Shown: in pieces, positions 1-11,573 of the stretch
How the letters are laid out: each line of letters begins with the position of its first letter
How positions within the stretch are numbered: position 1 is the first letter of the stretch
From: Amblyomma americanum
Lineage: Eukaryota > Arthropoda > Arachnida > Ixodida > Ixodidae
Reading direction: 5' to 3'
DNA length: 64,000 nucleotides
NCBI RefSeq assembly: GCF_052857255.1
Contig: NC_135502.1
Coordinates: forward strand, 155,730,599-155,794,598
Notes under the pieces: model-generated
The model's input: the letters and a program-made list of their open reading frames with translations, nothing else
The model's database searches: none
What the model was told of the DNA's origin: nothing
Made by a program: the position numbers and the translations under genes

Positions 1-1024
1 TTTCTTATTGTGTAAATAGTTTGTACATATTACTTCTCCCCCTACCCTTTCTTCCTGTCCCCTCACCTCTTTCATTTCATTACTCCATTCTGCCTGCTAT
101 CCTTTATTTCCGCTGCCCCAGCTCAGGTGCTTCAGTATCGATGGCAGATGCCGGGGCTAGCAAAAATCTTTTCCTTCCTTTTTACTATTATTTTTAATAA
201 AACCACTACCACCACGAGTATAGTGTTGCTCACACATTGGGAGAATATATCTCTTTAATAATGCCTGGCGTCTCTGTATTTTCTCGTGCCTAATAACCAC
301 TAAAGAGTCCGTGTAAAATGGGAGCCTCTCTTACTGACATATAGCTATTTATATCCTTTAGGCATAAAGAACACTGCAAAGCTCCATCACAAGTAGGTAC
401 GGGTGGTCTGACGTATTGCCGTCTTCTTGCATAACTCAGTTTGTGTCGGGCTAGTAATAGGCGCTTTTCAGCCGTTGCCTATAACCGACGCATCCGTATG
501 AGCGATACACATTCCTGCGTGTCAATGAAGGGTGGTCTCTCACTTTTTCGTGGTTTTGCATTCAATAAATATGGCTGCTACGGCAGAACTCATTTTTTTG
601 TCTTGCTGCCTGTCGCTGTTCTACACTATTCAGTGCATATTCGTGCAGAATCAGGTTGAGCGTTAGTTCTAGCAGGGCCGTGATGGTTCCAGTGGCGTTC
701 TTATTACGCGCAGCATTTCTACAGCTCTGCAGAAAATCCGTTGTCGTCGTCAACGGCGGAGGCGGGTTGAGCAAAAATAGCGTATTGTTAGAAATCAAGG
801 CTAGGTTAGATGTGAAACGACGGATGTTAGGTGCGAATAAAACATTTAAAAAACTGTGTTGAACACTTCTCGGCTGAAATGCCGCAACATGACCCAAACG
901 CTATTAGGACATGTAAGTATATAAGGTAAATAAATTGCCCTGGAATGAAAACTATAGTAACTAGTCAGGAAGCGAACCCCTGAACCTTGAAACCTTCAGC
1001 TCATGAATAGGTTGTTCTGCGTCA
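1..1024. other. AT-rich stretch without a recognisable gene
   Basis: I see only short open frames here, on overlapping strands and without recognisable motifs. A slightly more GC-balanced patch at about 430-870 is open on both strands for about 70-110 codons, which I read as chance. No repeat family was recognised. Confidence 0.5.
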
Positions 1025-1365
1025 CCTATAGAGCAGCCAATGTAATCAAAACGCCACTGAGAGAGGTAGAAGCGCATGCAATGCGACATGTGCCATTAAC
1101 GTAGGAGGAAGTAAAGAAAGCCCTAGGAGTAATGCAAGGGAAGTTAGCAGCTGGAGAGATCAGGGGACAGCAGATCTCCTGACGGACGGAGGAGAGATTG
1201 TTGTAGAAAACTATCCAGCCTGTATACAAAATGCCTCAGGACCTCGACATTACCAGAAGCTTGGAAGTACACTAACATTATCTTAAATCATAAGAAAGCG
1301 GACTACAAGGACCTGAAATATTACACACCAGTCAGCTTACTGTCCGTTGCCTACAAGGTGTTTTT
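1025..1365 (+). pseudogene. Decayed LINE reverse-transcriptase fragment, RTE-like
   Basis: A conceptual reading that hops between frames gives a run similar to the N-terminal RT region of RTE/BovB-type non-LTR retrotransposons. The clearest stretch is YYTPVSLLSVAYKVF (ending near 1363), which matches the usual 'NYRPISLL..YKif' block. It is preceded by a lysine/alanine-rich stretch in the place where the family has 'K..GKapG.D'. The fragment lacks the catalytic YADD motif and has several stops and frameshifts, so it cannot be active. It stops abruptly at the T-rich tract at 1362. Family is known knowledge; clade assignment is inference. Confidence 0.45.
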
Positions 1366-1794
1366 ATTATATACATGAACAGTAAAGGGAGGTTGGTGCC
1401 GCAATAGCGGCTCCAAATGCTGCTCTCACCAATTCATAGTTACCACTTGTTCCGACGACATACAGTTAAACATAACATACCAATTAAAACAAAAGTACAA
1501 GCATCAGGATAAGTAATAATCATAAGTGAACATTAATGCTTTGAATGTTAACAGAAACGTACACAATAAAATATACACAACAGATATGAATAAACAAGTA
1601 GAGAAAGAAATAAAAACGCTTCTTTTCTGGGAACACAGCAAAAGCAATTGACTAAGATTTTGAAGCACTCACGTATACAGAGGTAAAAACTCTAACATTG
1701 ACTTATCCAATTCTTCTAAGCTAAAAATTCCCAAGGGTGCCCCTGTCCTCAAAGCATTACTTCCAGAACGCAAGTTCTCGCGTTTGCTGGGCAC
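1366..1794. other. AT-rich spacer
   Basis: A-rich, low-complexity DNA with no open frame of note between two LINE remnants. Nothing else seen. Confidence 0.5.
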
Positions 1795-2040
1795 ACCTCG
1801 GCCATGTGCCTTACAGCTTTTGTAGACTTAAAGGTCTTTTGTCATGACCGTTTAAGTCTCCCTTCAGTCGCAACGTACAGTTGTCAAGCACTCGGCAATC
1901 TAATAACAGCTGAGCCACATCCACACTTTCTTGGCCATACGAACACAGTGGGCTCCCTGCGCGGCCAATTCTAGGAAGTGCTTCGTGTATGCCGTTCCTA
2001 AACGCAATCTGTGAAGGAGCGTTTCTAAACTTCATTCTTG
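1795..2040 (-). pseudogene. Possible LINE C-terminal zinc-like remnant
   Basis: A 74-codon open frame on the minus strand (1811-2035) contains RIGRAGSPLCSYG followed by a leucine-rich stretch ending in LLLDC. This resembles the C-terminal segment of LINE ORF2 proteins, where a C-x2-C ... H ... C zinc motif follows an 'IGRADSP.C..C' block. Here the second cysteine and the histidine are lost, so the motif is degenerate. It could also be a chance open frame; the order of residues is the only support. Confidence 0.35.
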
Positions 2041-2064
2041 TAATGTGTAATATGGATAATTATG

Positions 2065-2732
2065 TATACAGGATGCTTCACCGAAGACTTTACACAATTT
2101 TTAAAAATAAGGTTTTTGATTTCGAGGAGCATTTTTCAGCATAACATTGTCAGTGGTGCAGCACGTCAGAATGCAGCTAAGATGTGCTAGCTGGCAGGCT
2201 GGTTAACTAATATTGAAAGTTAACTTTTTAAGCATTACTATTAGGCTCCGTAATCATTGAGAGACGTGCAGTGCACTGTAAGTAGCATTCATATCAGTTT
2301 TCAAAATTTATATATATTGTGGTTACCTCGGCACTGTGACCCATCAAGATTGGGCTATTTCAGCAATTTGCATGCAGTGGACAGGTTGCTTTGCCTGCAA
2401 GCTTCTCGAAAGTGCTTGTATTTTGGCGCGACGCAGACAGAATTTTTAGGACAGAGCAGTGAGGGTAACTGAGCTTTCGAAATTCAGAAAATTGATGTAG
2501 ATATTGCTTACGGTGGCCTAAATTTATCTCAGTGATTAAGGAGTGTAAGAGTAAGAAATAAAAGGTAAATTTTCAATAGTAGTAAGGCAGCCTGCTAGCC
2601 AGCATATCTTAAATGTATTTTGACGCACTAAAATGCTGGCAAAAATATGCCGCATAAAGCTCTCTTCAAAAATCTGATTTTTAAAAATTGTGCAAAGTCT
2701 TGCTGAAACACTGAAACACCTCGCATATAAGT
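2065..2732. mobile_element. Non-autonomous DNA element with long inverted repeats (copy 1)
   Basis: The two ends are inverted copies of each other for roughly 150 bp per arm. Left: GACTTTACACAATTTTTAAA at 2086. Right, on the other strand: GACTTTGCACAATTTTTAAA near 2700. Both arms continue with a shared run that includes an AAGATRTGCTRGCT core. The interior has no transposase. The same end sequence (GGTGTTTCA with variants) and left half recur at 19491-20768, so this is a dispersed family. The superfamily was not determined; a fold-back MITE is the simplest description. Confidence 0.65.
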
Positions 2733-3864
2733 TCCAGTATAGAAAATCGTTTCATACATGCAAAAGCCTATGTTGGTTTTAGTTTATTTCAAGAGGTTGA
2801 CACTTACTTGCATATGCCAAAGCATTTCACCACAGATTGTGGGGAAAACTGTTTTTATTGGCCTCAACATGCGCTGAAATGCTTTATTTACACTAATGCT
2901 TGGTTATATGCTTATTTGTAACCAGTATATAGTCTCAGCTTTCACGTGGTGCTACTTTGGTAGACATTTTTACTACATGTGAAATATTGCCTTACTACAG
3001 GAATCTGCCAGTGAGGATGGCCTAGGGTACACGCCATGCTCTCTTTTCATCGTTGCAAAATGTATAATTTTCTGCGGTACCACTCTCAAGCGAACAATCC
3101 TGAGTTAAATCTAGTTTTGAGCAAGAGGAAGTTTTCTTACTGCAAAAGCTTTGCTATATGCGTCGACACCCTGCCAGGGATGCACGCAACCAACCAATGC
3201 CACGCTTTCAAGCGCATGTTTTTGGCGCACTTTGCCTTCAATGTTCTGTACCCCAAGGACACAATCCTTTGCTTGGAGGTCAAACAGCGCTAAGCACAGA
3301 GCTCACTTCTTAACTGATTTGTGGTAACCTTTCTTCTTTACGCTTTAAGACTTTTTACACGTGGAGTAATGATCAAGCTGCAGCTACCCGCGATTTATCA
3401 TAGGACTTTTTTATAACAATGCCGATAATTACAAAAGCAATCTTGAAAGACGGAGATGTTTGCTGAACCTAATAAAAAAATCAACTATGAAAAGAAATGT
3501 TGCTGCGGCTTGGTTACTGCAGCTTGTAAAGTAGTTCTGTAAGAAAGTTAATGCACGTATTCAGAAAGGAAACAGAGAGCTCTGTCCTGTTTGCTTCCTT
3601 CTACACCCCTCTCCTCATTTTCACGGTTGCATTGTATGCACTTTTTGTAGGAGGTATAGATATTATACAAGGGCAGCACAGGACATCGGGCAGCAATTTT
3701 ACCGAAGTGTGCATGTGTGCCCTCATGCCGGTAACCATTTGGTAGTCAGGCAACCATTCATTTGTTATGGGTAGATGAGAATGTTATTACAATTAGATGA
3801 GTTTTATCTGTCATTGGTTAGTAGTTTGAAGAACTTATCAGCATGCTTTCGCTCTTTTGCATGC
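2733..3864. other. AT-rich stretch without a recognisable gene
   Basis: An 85-codon open frame at 3036-3293 has no recognisable motif and no supporting splice or promoter context. I do not call it a gene. No repeat was recognised apart from the tandem duplication that starts at 3865. Confidence 0.45.
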
Positions 3865-3964
3865 AGGTTTTTGATAAATTATGTGATTCGCATTTCCACT
3901 ACAGTTACTGGGAGAGGTTTGTGATCAAATTTGTGATTCGCTTTTCCACAACGGTTACTGAGGG
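3865..3964. repeat. Two-copy 50-bp tandem duplication
   Basis: 3865-3914 and 3915-3964 are two 50-bp copies. Both start AGGTTT, contain GTGATTCGC and TTCCAC, and end in GGTTACTG-like sequence. They differ at several positions, so the duplication is not recent. Confidence 0.75.
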
Positions 3965-5221
3965 TATATTGGTACAGTGCTCTGCCTACTTTCAAGGTCT
4001 GGCAGCAGATGTGGTTCTGGCCTTATCTGGCCGGCATGGTATTTTAAGCGTAAGGACTTTTCGGCTCTGAATTTATGAAAAATTCATCCGACTTCCTTCG
4101 GTGTTCAATTCAGAAGGTACTTTTCATTTTGCAGCAAATAATATTTGATCCATACATATTACTCGCTTTCTCGACATAATGTGGAATTGATCTGTAGTAA
4201 AAAGATACAATATATTCTGACCTTTTGTAAGTACGAAAGCAGCCGACTTAATAATAATACATGAGCATATGCCTCTACCAAAGCTACACAAGAAAATCTT
4301 AGCATCACAAGAAAAAGGAGATACAACTAAGTGGTGCAAGGACGGTTTTGCATTGTCATAATTTTCGAAGTAAATGGGAAGAGGATCGTATGTGTTTATA
4401 TTGATAGCAGTGGTAGAACTTCCACTGAGGCATCGTGGGAGCCATAACACGACACTTTTTCTTGAAGCTCATGCATGGTTTTATGTCAGTTTCCCATGCT
4501 CTTACTTGGGGGACGATCTTTGAGCAATCTTAAAAAAATGAAGAACAAATTGGAACCGGTAAAAATAAGGTATACATAGTAGCGGCACTTGGTGTGCAAT
4601 GTATATAATGGAGCCCATAAACCTTGTATACACTGGTAAAAAATTGCCTTTGCTGCAATACGGCCTGTGCGCTGTCATGTGTAATTTCAATTAAAACCAC
4701 GATACTCTGTTGTTTCTTTCCCTTTGCAAAGAGATGTGCCCTTGTAAAGCGATATTACTGCCTGCACGCAGATATGCAACTTTCGCAAGTGCATTGAAAG
4801 CGAAATGTTGATTGTTTACATCATTATTCACGGTGTTTCTGCATTTTTTTCAATGCTTCCGTTACTCACCGTAATGCATGAATGCGCACTGAGTACATAG
4901 AATTTCACATGCAACACCTGAGAACGTGTCTTTGTTTATTCTGCGTTTGTTTTTCATCTTCTCTAGTTGAATTTTGTAGGTTGGCACATGTGCGATCTGT
5001 TTTTTATATTACCGTAATATTCACTATGGCATTTCACTGATGAAGAGCATAAGGGATTGCAGTCTACTTATAGGTACCTGAAGTAAGATATGGTGCTGGA
5101 CGGGCGAGTATGCAATCTATTGCGCCAGTGAAGTGTCCATTATAGCAACGCACAAAAATGGTTACCATAAGTGTTCTAATAAGTCATCAGCCTAGTCTTC
5201 TTCAGTAAAAGCTCTTTCCTT
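3965..5221. other. AT-rich stretch without a recognisable gene
   Basis: A 108-codon minus-strand open frame at 4124-4450 and shorter ones nearby show no family motif. I see no RNA gene or repeat boundary in this interval. Confidence 0.45.
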
Positions 5222-5453
5222 TGGCCCCTTTGGTAGCTCAGTGGTTATAGTGCTTGATGCTGGCCCGACAGACGCAGGTTCAATCCTGGCCACGGCAGTC
5301 GCATTTCGATGGAAGCGAAATGCTAGAGGCTCGTGCGCTGTGCGATGTCAGTGCACGTTAAAGAACCCCAGGGGATTGTTATTACCGGAGCCCTCCATCA
5401 CGGCATCCCTCATAGCCTGACACGCTTTGGCACGTTAAACCCTAAAAACCGAA
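5222..5453 (+). mobile_element. tRNA-derived SINE, Ruka-like (copy 1)
   Basis: The 5' part has RNA polymerase III promoter boxes: A box TAGCTCAGTGG at 5234-5244 and B box GGTTCAATCC at 5278-5287, spaced as in a tRNA. The body contains GTTAAAGAACCCCAGG and ends with a GTTAAACCCTAAAAACC-type tail. The same arrangement recurs at 62028-62257. This matches my memory of the Ruka SINE family of ixodid ticks. The acceptor stem and full cloverleaf are not maintained, so it is not a tRNA gene. I could not define a clean target-site duplication. A partner LINE would supply its reverse transcriptase. Confidence 0.7.
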
Positions 5454-6589
5454 CCATCCTTCTTTTGAGTGGAGGAGCGAGAGAACTAGGAACGCTTGTG
5501 CAATGGTGTACTGAGTTCAAAACAAATGAAGCAGCTCGTTTGAGTTTTTAAAAACTTTGTCATTAATGAAGATTCTGGGAAGACGGGTACATCAAAAGGA
5601 GAAGGCCATTGTCGTTATGAAGAGCAAACTAGATAATTGTTTCCAGAAAGCTGAGGCATTGAATGAAATGAGCCAGTGCTCCTCTATTAAAATATGAGCA
5701 ATTGTTCATGCATCTCTGGCACTACATTGCACAGGGAAGTACTTGAATGAGTGTTTTTCTATCTTAATGGGGGACACTAGTTTTGGAGGTGAATTTTTGG
5801 CGTGGAGCGAATAAATTTTGCACGCTAATTGGGAGCTGCACAAAATGAATGCATACAAAAGTTTTACTCCTATATCTCTAGTAGTTTTGACATTCAAAAT
5901 TTCTTTGTGCTTCATTCTTGTAACAAATTCGCAGAAAGCATGTCATCGCAACAAAACATAATACAAGCCTGGAAACACCCTTATATTTTATCTACGAGGA
6001 AATTTCATGCTGTGACATTCTCAAAATAGTTTTATTTATGACGTGTTTTTCTGCACAGAACTCTTAGACCAGAATCCTGAGCCGTTCTCTAATACGGCGC
6101 GATAGATGACGACTGGAGTCGAGGGTAGGAATTCTCCTGCAGCCTGCGTGCGAGGGTAAAAAGAATGTAGTATATATCCAAGCTTGTGTAGTGCACTCAT
6201 TACAGTGATGACAAATCTCTGACAGTTTGAAAAAATGAGATATTAATTCAGAAATAAAGGAATGTCACTTCATGAAAACTGTATCAAGGAACACAATGCA
6301 AGAAATTGCATGAACATTCATGAAGCCATTGTCAAGTTATGATTTCTGTAAGCAGAGCAGTCTTGTCAAAAGATTCGAAAAAAACTGCATTTTCACAATG
6401 ACCTCGGCAAGTTTTGCTGCCTACGGTCACAAAAAATATTTTTAAATTGAGTTCTGGGCTATTTCCTAGAAAAAATCAACTACGATATAATTAGAAAAAA
6501 AACACCTAGATACACACCTAGTGTCTTCTAAAATCCGATTTGTTTTCTATATTTTTGTGCTTTGAAAGAAGCATCTCCCCTTACACATG
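5454..6589. other. AT-rich stretch without a recognisable gene
   Basis: Overlapping short open frames at 5706-6029 lie on opposite strands and have no motif. Nothing else was recognised. Confidence 0.45.
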
Positions 6590-6900
6590 GGATTTAGTTT
6601 ACATTTCCTCCTCCTACATCTCATCTTCATCAGCCTAACTACACCTGCTGCGGAACAAGGGCCTCTCCCATATCCCTCCAATTATCTGTACCCTGTGCCA
6701 GCTGCGTCCATTTATTTCCTACAAGCTTCCTAATTTCAACCGCTGACCTACCTCTCTGACGCCCTCTGCTACGCTTGTCTTTTTTATTCCAGTCCGTTAT
6801 ATGCCCTGTTCTTGCCCATTTCTTCTTGATTTAAACTAGGATATCATTAACTTGTGTTTGTTCTCTCCCCCACATGGCTCTCTTCTCTTATCTTACAGCA
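6590..6900 (-). pseudogene. RTE-type LINE 3' end fragment
   Basis: Read on the minus strand, this segment encodes the basic C-terminal tail typical of RTE/BovB ORF2 proteins: RSRGRQRGR, followed by NKWTQLAQGTDNWRDMGEA. In the family this appears as 'RSRGRPR..W.d.i......W...AqdR..Wr.lgea'. Only the last 80 or so codons are present, and the reading frame is broken outside this run. The 5' truncation is what target-primed reverse transcription normally produces. The tail lies against the ATG-rich trinucleotide stretch at about 6600-6640. Confidence 0.6.
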
Positions 6901-7839
6901 GCATTTTCCTGTCATAGCTCGCTGTGCCGTCTTTAACTTGATTTGAAACGTTCTTGTTTCTATATTTCTAGATTGCACATTTTTCTAGTTTCTAGATATT
7001 TTGTTTTTGTTTCTAGATTGTCCAATGAATAAGTGCAGTCGATATATCACTGTTATGCACTTTTCTTACTGGCTAGCTGCTTTTCATGATTTGAGATTAC
7101 TTGCCAAATGTATTGCACCCCATTCTCATTCTTCAATTATTCTCCGGAAATAAAACATCTTCAGTTAATTCTTATTCACTCCACGTGTATTGTGGGGCTG
7201 CTAATTTTGTATGTATGCTGCTATCATGAACGTCCGTTGATTCCGTGGAAAAGCTGCTACGTTGAGCACTGTGTTCAATCGCAGGGACGCAGAAAATGAC
7301 TACTGTCCTATACATCCCAGGCAACAGTGATACACTGTGTGATACGCGCAAACTGCACGTATGGAAACCTCCAATTAGTGCAGGTGAAAGACAAGTAAAA
7401 GTAAAAAAAAGGCTGCCACCGTCTTGAAGACGTTGAACTAACGAGCGTCAACGGAGCGATCGGCGCCTAGCGCCATCTATCAGAGAATTTATGATGCACG
7501 TCTACCCGTTGCCGAGTTACACCCCCTCAAGATACGTCCCAAACGGAATTTCCTTCATGTGGGCGGTCAAGTTGGGCGTAGATTTCGGCTTGCGGTGCGA
7601 TAAGGTAACGCCTCAATTAGTTATTAAATGTATAAATGTTTACCTATTATTTTATTGTGGTTTTATTTCTATACCACAACCCATAGAATTTTATTTGCCT
7701 ACCAAATTTCGTACACAACTGTACCCGGATGGGTGCACCTTGTGGTCGGTGTATATATATAGTGGAACGAATGTATGCATATATACGGTCCCGTAACAGC
7801 ACAGTTTTGGTACCCGCTATAGGATATTTGTTGGTGAGG
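6901..7839. other. Intergenic stretch with one TAGATGGCGCT word
   Basis: No gene was recognised. A 101-codon open frame (7491-7796) lacks motifs and overlaps a minus-strand frame. TAGATGGCGCT occurs on the minus strand at 7469-7479; related copies lie at 8118 and 8170. Confidence 0.4.
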
Positions 7840-8037
7840 GTGGGAAGGAATGGAAGGACGCAACCAATTTTATTGGCCGCCATCTTTGATTCGAGACACC
7901 GAAACTATGCCTCCATTTTGTCCATGACGTTATACACGTGGAAGGAATGGGAGGGCACAACTAAATTTAATGGGCGTCATCTTGGATGTGAGAAACCGAA
8001 ACTATGCCGCCGTTTCGTCCTTTGATATCATACTCAC
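7840..8037. repeat. Two-copy tandem duplication of about 99 bp
   Basis: 7840-7937 and 7938-8037 are aligned copies. Both begin GTGG(G)AAGGAATGG, contain a GCCATC/GTCATC block, share CCGAAACTATGCC, and end in a TTTYGTCC run. The copies are diverged (roughly a quarter of positions differ by eye). Confidence 0.75.
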
Positions 8038-9604
8038 ATAATTGCACCACTATCCACCACATTGAGCCGTTAATCATCATTGGCACGCAGCAGGTGGTTG
8101 TTTCTGTAATGCTGTTGTAGATGGCGCTAAAGTCCCATTGCAAGATGTGCTGCTTTCTAGTTGCTACCATAGATGGCGCGTGATCTCAAGGCGGTAGCAG
8201 ACCTCACGAAATCTCGAAACTTGGTGAGTAAGAGCTAAAGCTCTTAAAAGACATTTCTCAGCTCGCATACTAAATTCCCTGTCCTGACTGCATGTCAATA
8301 AAACAATGGACTGAATAAAGATTGCAGCAATGTCTTTCAGAATCGGCATGTGGCTTTGGTCTTACGAAGCATTTTGGATCTGTAAGTCACAGTAATGATT
8401 GCGTGCAGGCATATGTGCTTACAAAAATAAAACGTCATCATAAATACATCCTGAGTCTTTAAATATGCAAACAACAAAGGATATGCTGAATCACTCCGCT
8501 GAAATCTTTCACTAGTCTATGCAATTTGTCTAGGTTCCACTATATACGTTGTACTTAAAGAAATGCACCTACGCTTTTCCCCCATCATGAGCAAGGCTGC
8601 TTTCTGACAGCCGAAACGTCATTTCACTTGTCTTCTGGCTGCAGCTGCTTTAGTTGCCATTGTCTATAGCCTTTGTCGAAAGTTTAGAGCCCACTGGGTT
8701 TGCTTCTCAGCCAGTAAGTGGGGCTTCCGTAGTCCTGCTCATTGAAAAGCGGTTGGGCGAAAATTCTTCCCTTCAGGAAATTTTGATAAACACGGTGTAG
8801 CACACAAACCTTGGGCTGTAAATTTTTCACAAAGGGGTACCGTCCTGACAGGGCGGCTATCTATGAAACTCCTTATATTGAGTTTTGAAAAGACATTTCC
8901 TTTGAAGGTTGGTCATAGTAATTATTTTTTGTCAATGTGCCTTAATGGCTGCTTGCCCAGTCAATATCATATCTAAAGTATTCGATCTGCTTGATAAGAG
9001 GTCTGAGAAGGGGCTTACCTAACATTTCTCTTAAAATCTAAGATCGCTATAAGAAAAACAAAGTGGAGGGAGCCTACATCAAACAGTAATCTAAGGCTGC
9101 GGTTTGGGGAAGTTGTTGCTGGTTCATAGTGTTCACAGTGCCAGCAGGCAGGGACATTCACTTGTGGCGTGCGTTTGTGTTTGTCGCTGTCACTGTAAAA
9201 CATGTCACATGAGTAATAATTACCCTAAACCAATCAAATAAACAAAACCGCGTAACAGGCGATTCCAGCTCTTCTGCCCTTCAAAATCCAGTAGGTGTGT
9301 AGTCGTACCGGTGATCAAACATCACACATCCTGCATATGATGTAAATTCTCAAACCACTTAGACAAAGCTGTGGTGATTAACTGAGTGTTCTATAAAGAA
9401 GATGACAAAGACCAAGCAGATGACTCATGAAAAAGAATACGATGACCCTGTGTTTTCGCCGTGTTCCGATCGCCATGAATGTCTGTGCCCGACCTGCAGG
9501 CTGCCCTCGGACTAATATTTAGTATATAAATATGTCCAGAAGGGTAGACTAATGGGCAAGTTGGTTCATGACAGCTGAAAACAAAGGACACGAGATACAC
9601 AGAG
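8038..9604. other. Intergenic stretch; two TAGATGGCGC words
   Basis: TAGATGGCGCT at 8118-8128 and TAGATGGCGC at 8170-8179 are 52 bp apart on the same strand. No coding sequence was recognised in the rest of the interval. A change to LINE sequence occurs near 9605. Confidence 0.4.
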
Positions 9605-10933
9605 AGCTAAGCTAACTCCCAACCGAATGGAACTACGCAAAGATCGTTCCCATACCAAAAACAGAAAACCACTCCCTCCTCACGTCATACAGGCCAATTT
9701 CGTTACTTTGCACATGTGCTAAATTGCTCGAACACATAATATTCAAACACATATCTGTCTTTCTGAATGACAACTCATTAATTAATACCAGACAACATGG
9801 GTTTAGGCGAGGGTTTTCCACCGTAACTAAGCGCATCGAAACTGTTCATGATTTAGCAGCAGCTTTAGATAAGCAAAACAAAGTTCACCTAATTTTCCTC
9901 GATTTTGAGAAAGGATTTGACGGCGTCTCTCACTCATAATTACTGCTTAAACTAAGGCCCATACAAAAGAACAACACCTTAATTATCAGGATTCAAGAAT
10001 ACCTCTCTTTACGGAAGCAATGTGTTCAAGTCAATGATGCAGCTGCTTCTTCCGCAAACGTTCCCTCAGGCGTTCCACAAGGCTCCGTTTTAGGTCCGCT
10101 ATTCTTTCTGATTTTCCTAAATGATATCACCAGTGACATAAGCGTCAAGATCAGGCTTTTCGCAGACGACTGCGTCCTGTATAATGAAATACGTAATGCG
10201 AATGACCAGGCAGTTTTAAACACCTTCCTATCTAAAATACAAACTTTGTGGTCGAATTGGTAGATGACTATTAATCTTAAAAAGACCGTGGCAATGACCG
10301 CTACACGCAAAAAGAACCCCTTAACATTTGCTTGTTACATTAACAACCAGCGCTTATCGGTCGTTTCCAGCTACAAATAATTAGGAGTTATTATTTTATC
10401 AGATCTTTTGTGGAATGAACATGTAACACACACCTACAATAGAACTATGAAGAAATTTGGATTTTAAGGCGTACGTTAGGAAACGCTTCACCTGAAATTT
10501 AACTTTTAGCCTACAAAACATTTATCCGACCCGTCCTAGAGTATGCCGCGATTGTTTGGGATCCACATACACAATCTATTATTGCCAAAATTCAGAAAGT
10601 TCAAAGAAAATCAACTAGGTTCATCTTTCACTCACACAGCTGGCGGACGTCCCCATCGTTACTTCTAGAAGCTGCAGAACTGAAAAGTCTCGCATTGAGA
10701 CGTTACCGGGATAATATAAAAATTTTCTATTTACTCTATCATAACCATCTGAGAATAGACAAAAGTTTATACATTCTGCCAGCTAACCGCCGCTCTGAGT
10801 TATTATTCAGCTTCCTGCACCTTGCTTGCTGATTTTGATGTTTTTGAATTTGTTGACTTGTGTGGCCCACTCCTGCTTAAGGCCTGATAATAAGACTGGC
10901 AGTACCTGTAAAATAAATAAAATAAATAAATAG
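9605..10933 (+). pseudogene. 5'-truncated CR1/Jockey-group LINE, RT domain remnant
   Basis: This is the C-terminal two thirds of a non-LTR reverse transcriptase, read with frame changes. In order: SYRPISLLCTCAKLLEH near 9690; HGFRRGFST near 9798; motif A IFLDFEKGFD at 9892-9921; motif B GVPQGSVLGPL near 10070; motif C FADD at 10159-10170. A thumb segment follows that includes RPVLEYAAIVWDPHT near 10530. A TAG at 10261 and further frame breaks disrupt it. The element ends with an (AAATAAAT)n tail at about 10908-10933. The endonuclease and ORF1 are missing, as expected for 5' truncation. The motifs and 3' end resemble the fuller element at 57690-61612, so the two are relatives. Confidence 0.85.
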
Positions 10934-11235
10934 AAATGTACATGACCACGGTGGTATTGAAACTGATATAATATTGCACTATCTTGATCAATACAGCAAA
11001 GTGCAAAGGAAGTAAGTGTAATCCAACAGCAAGCAAAGGCACGTGCCTTAGCATGATCTGTTGTCATTGCCATGGCGCATGTTCGGCCAGATATGGAAGT
11101 TCTTGTTTCATCATTAATACCAAAGCGGTACTAACACGAGTTTCATCTGCTTTTTTACCGTAAAATTTCAATTATATACCTGGCCGCTTTTTCCTTCTGC
11201 TTTCTAATCACACGCATGTGCGGCTGAAAACAGGG
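10934..11235. other. Spacer with no feature
   Basis: Short open frames on the minus strand here have no motif. Nothing was recognised between the LINE tail and the microsatellite. Confidence 0.5.
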
Positions 11236-11512
11236 GGATGGATGGATGGATGGATGGATGGATGGATGGATGGATGGATGGATGGATGGATGGATGGATG
11301 GATGGATGGATGGATGGATGGATGGATGAACGGACGGACGGACGGACGGACGGACGGACGGATGGATGGATGGATGGATGGATGGATGGATGGATGGATG
11401 GATGGATGGATGGATGGATGGATGGATGGACGGACGGACGGACGGACGGACGGACGGACGGACGGACGGACGGATGGATGGATGGATGGACGGATGGATG
11501 GATGGATGGATC
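11236..11512. repeat. Compound (GGAT)n/(GGAC)n microsatellite
   Basis: A tetranucleotide array of about 277 bp alternates in blocks: GGAT to 11328, GGAC to about 11360, GGAT to about 11428, GGAC to about 11472, then mixed. The transition T to C at the fourth position is homogenised within blocks. It is open in several frames on both strands (repeats of MDGW or IHPS), which is a consequence of the repeat and not evidence for a protein. Confidence 0.97.
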
Positions 11513-11573
11513 GGGCGGTGGCTCAAGCCACCTAGCCACGAATTATGAAATTTTACTCTTCTATTGATTTTAG

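Noticed and set aside
3590..3700. Possible palindrome around GTCCTGT words
   Set aside because: Only about 8-10 bp pair, with poor extension; not distinguishable from chance.
5234..5290. tRNA gene (also 62040-62095)
   Set aside because: Pol III boxes are present but the acceptor stem is not, and the sequence continues into a conserved SINE body.
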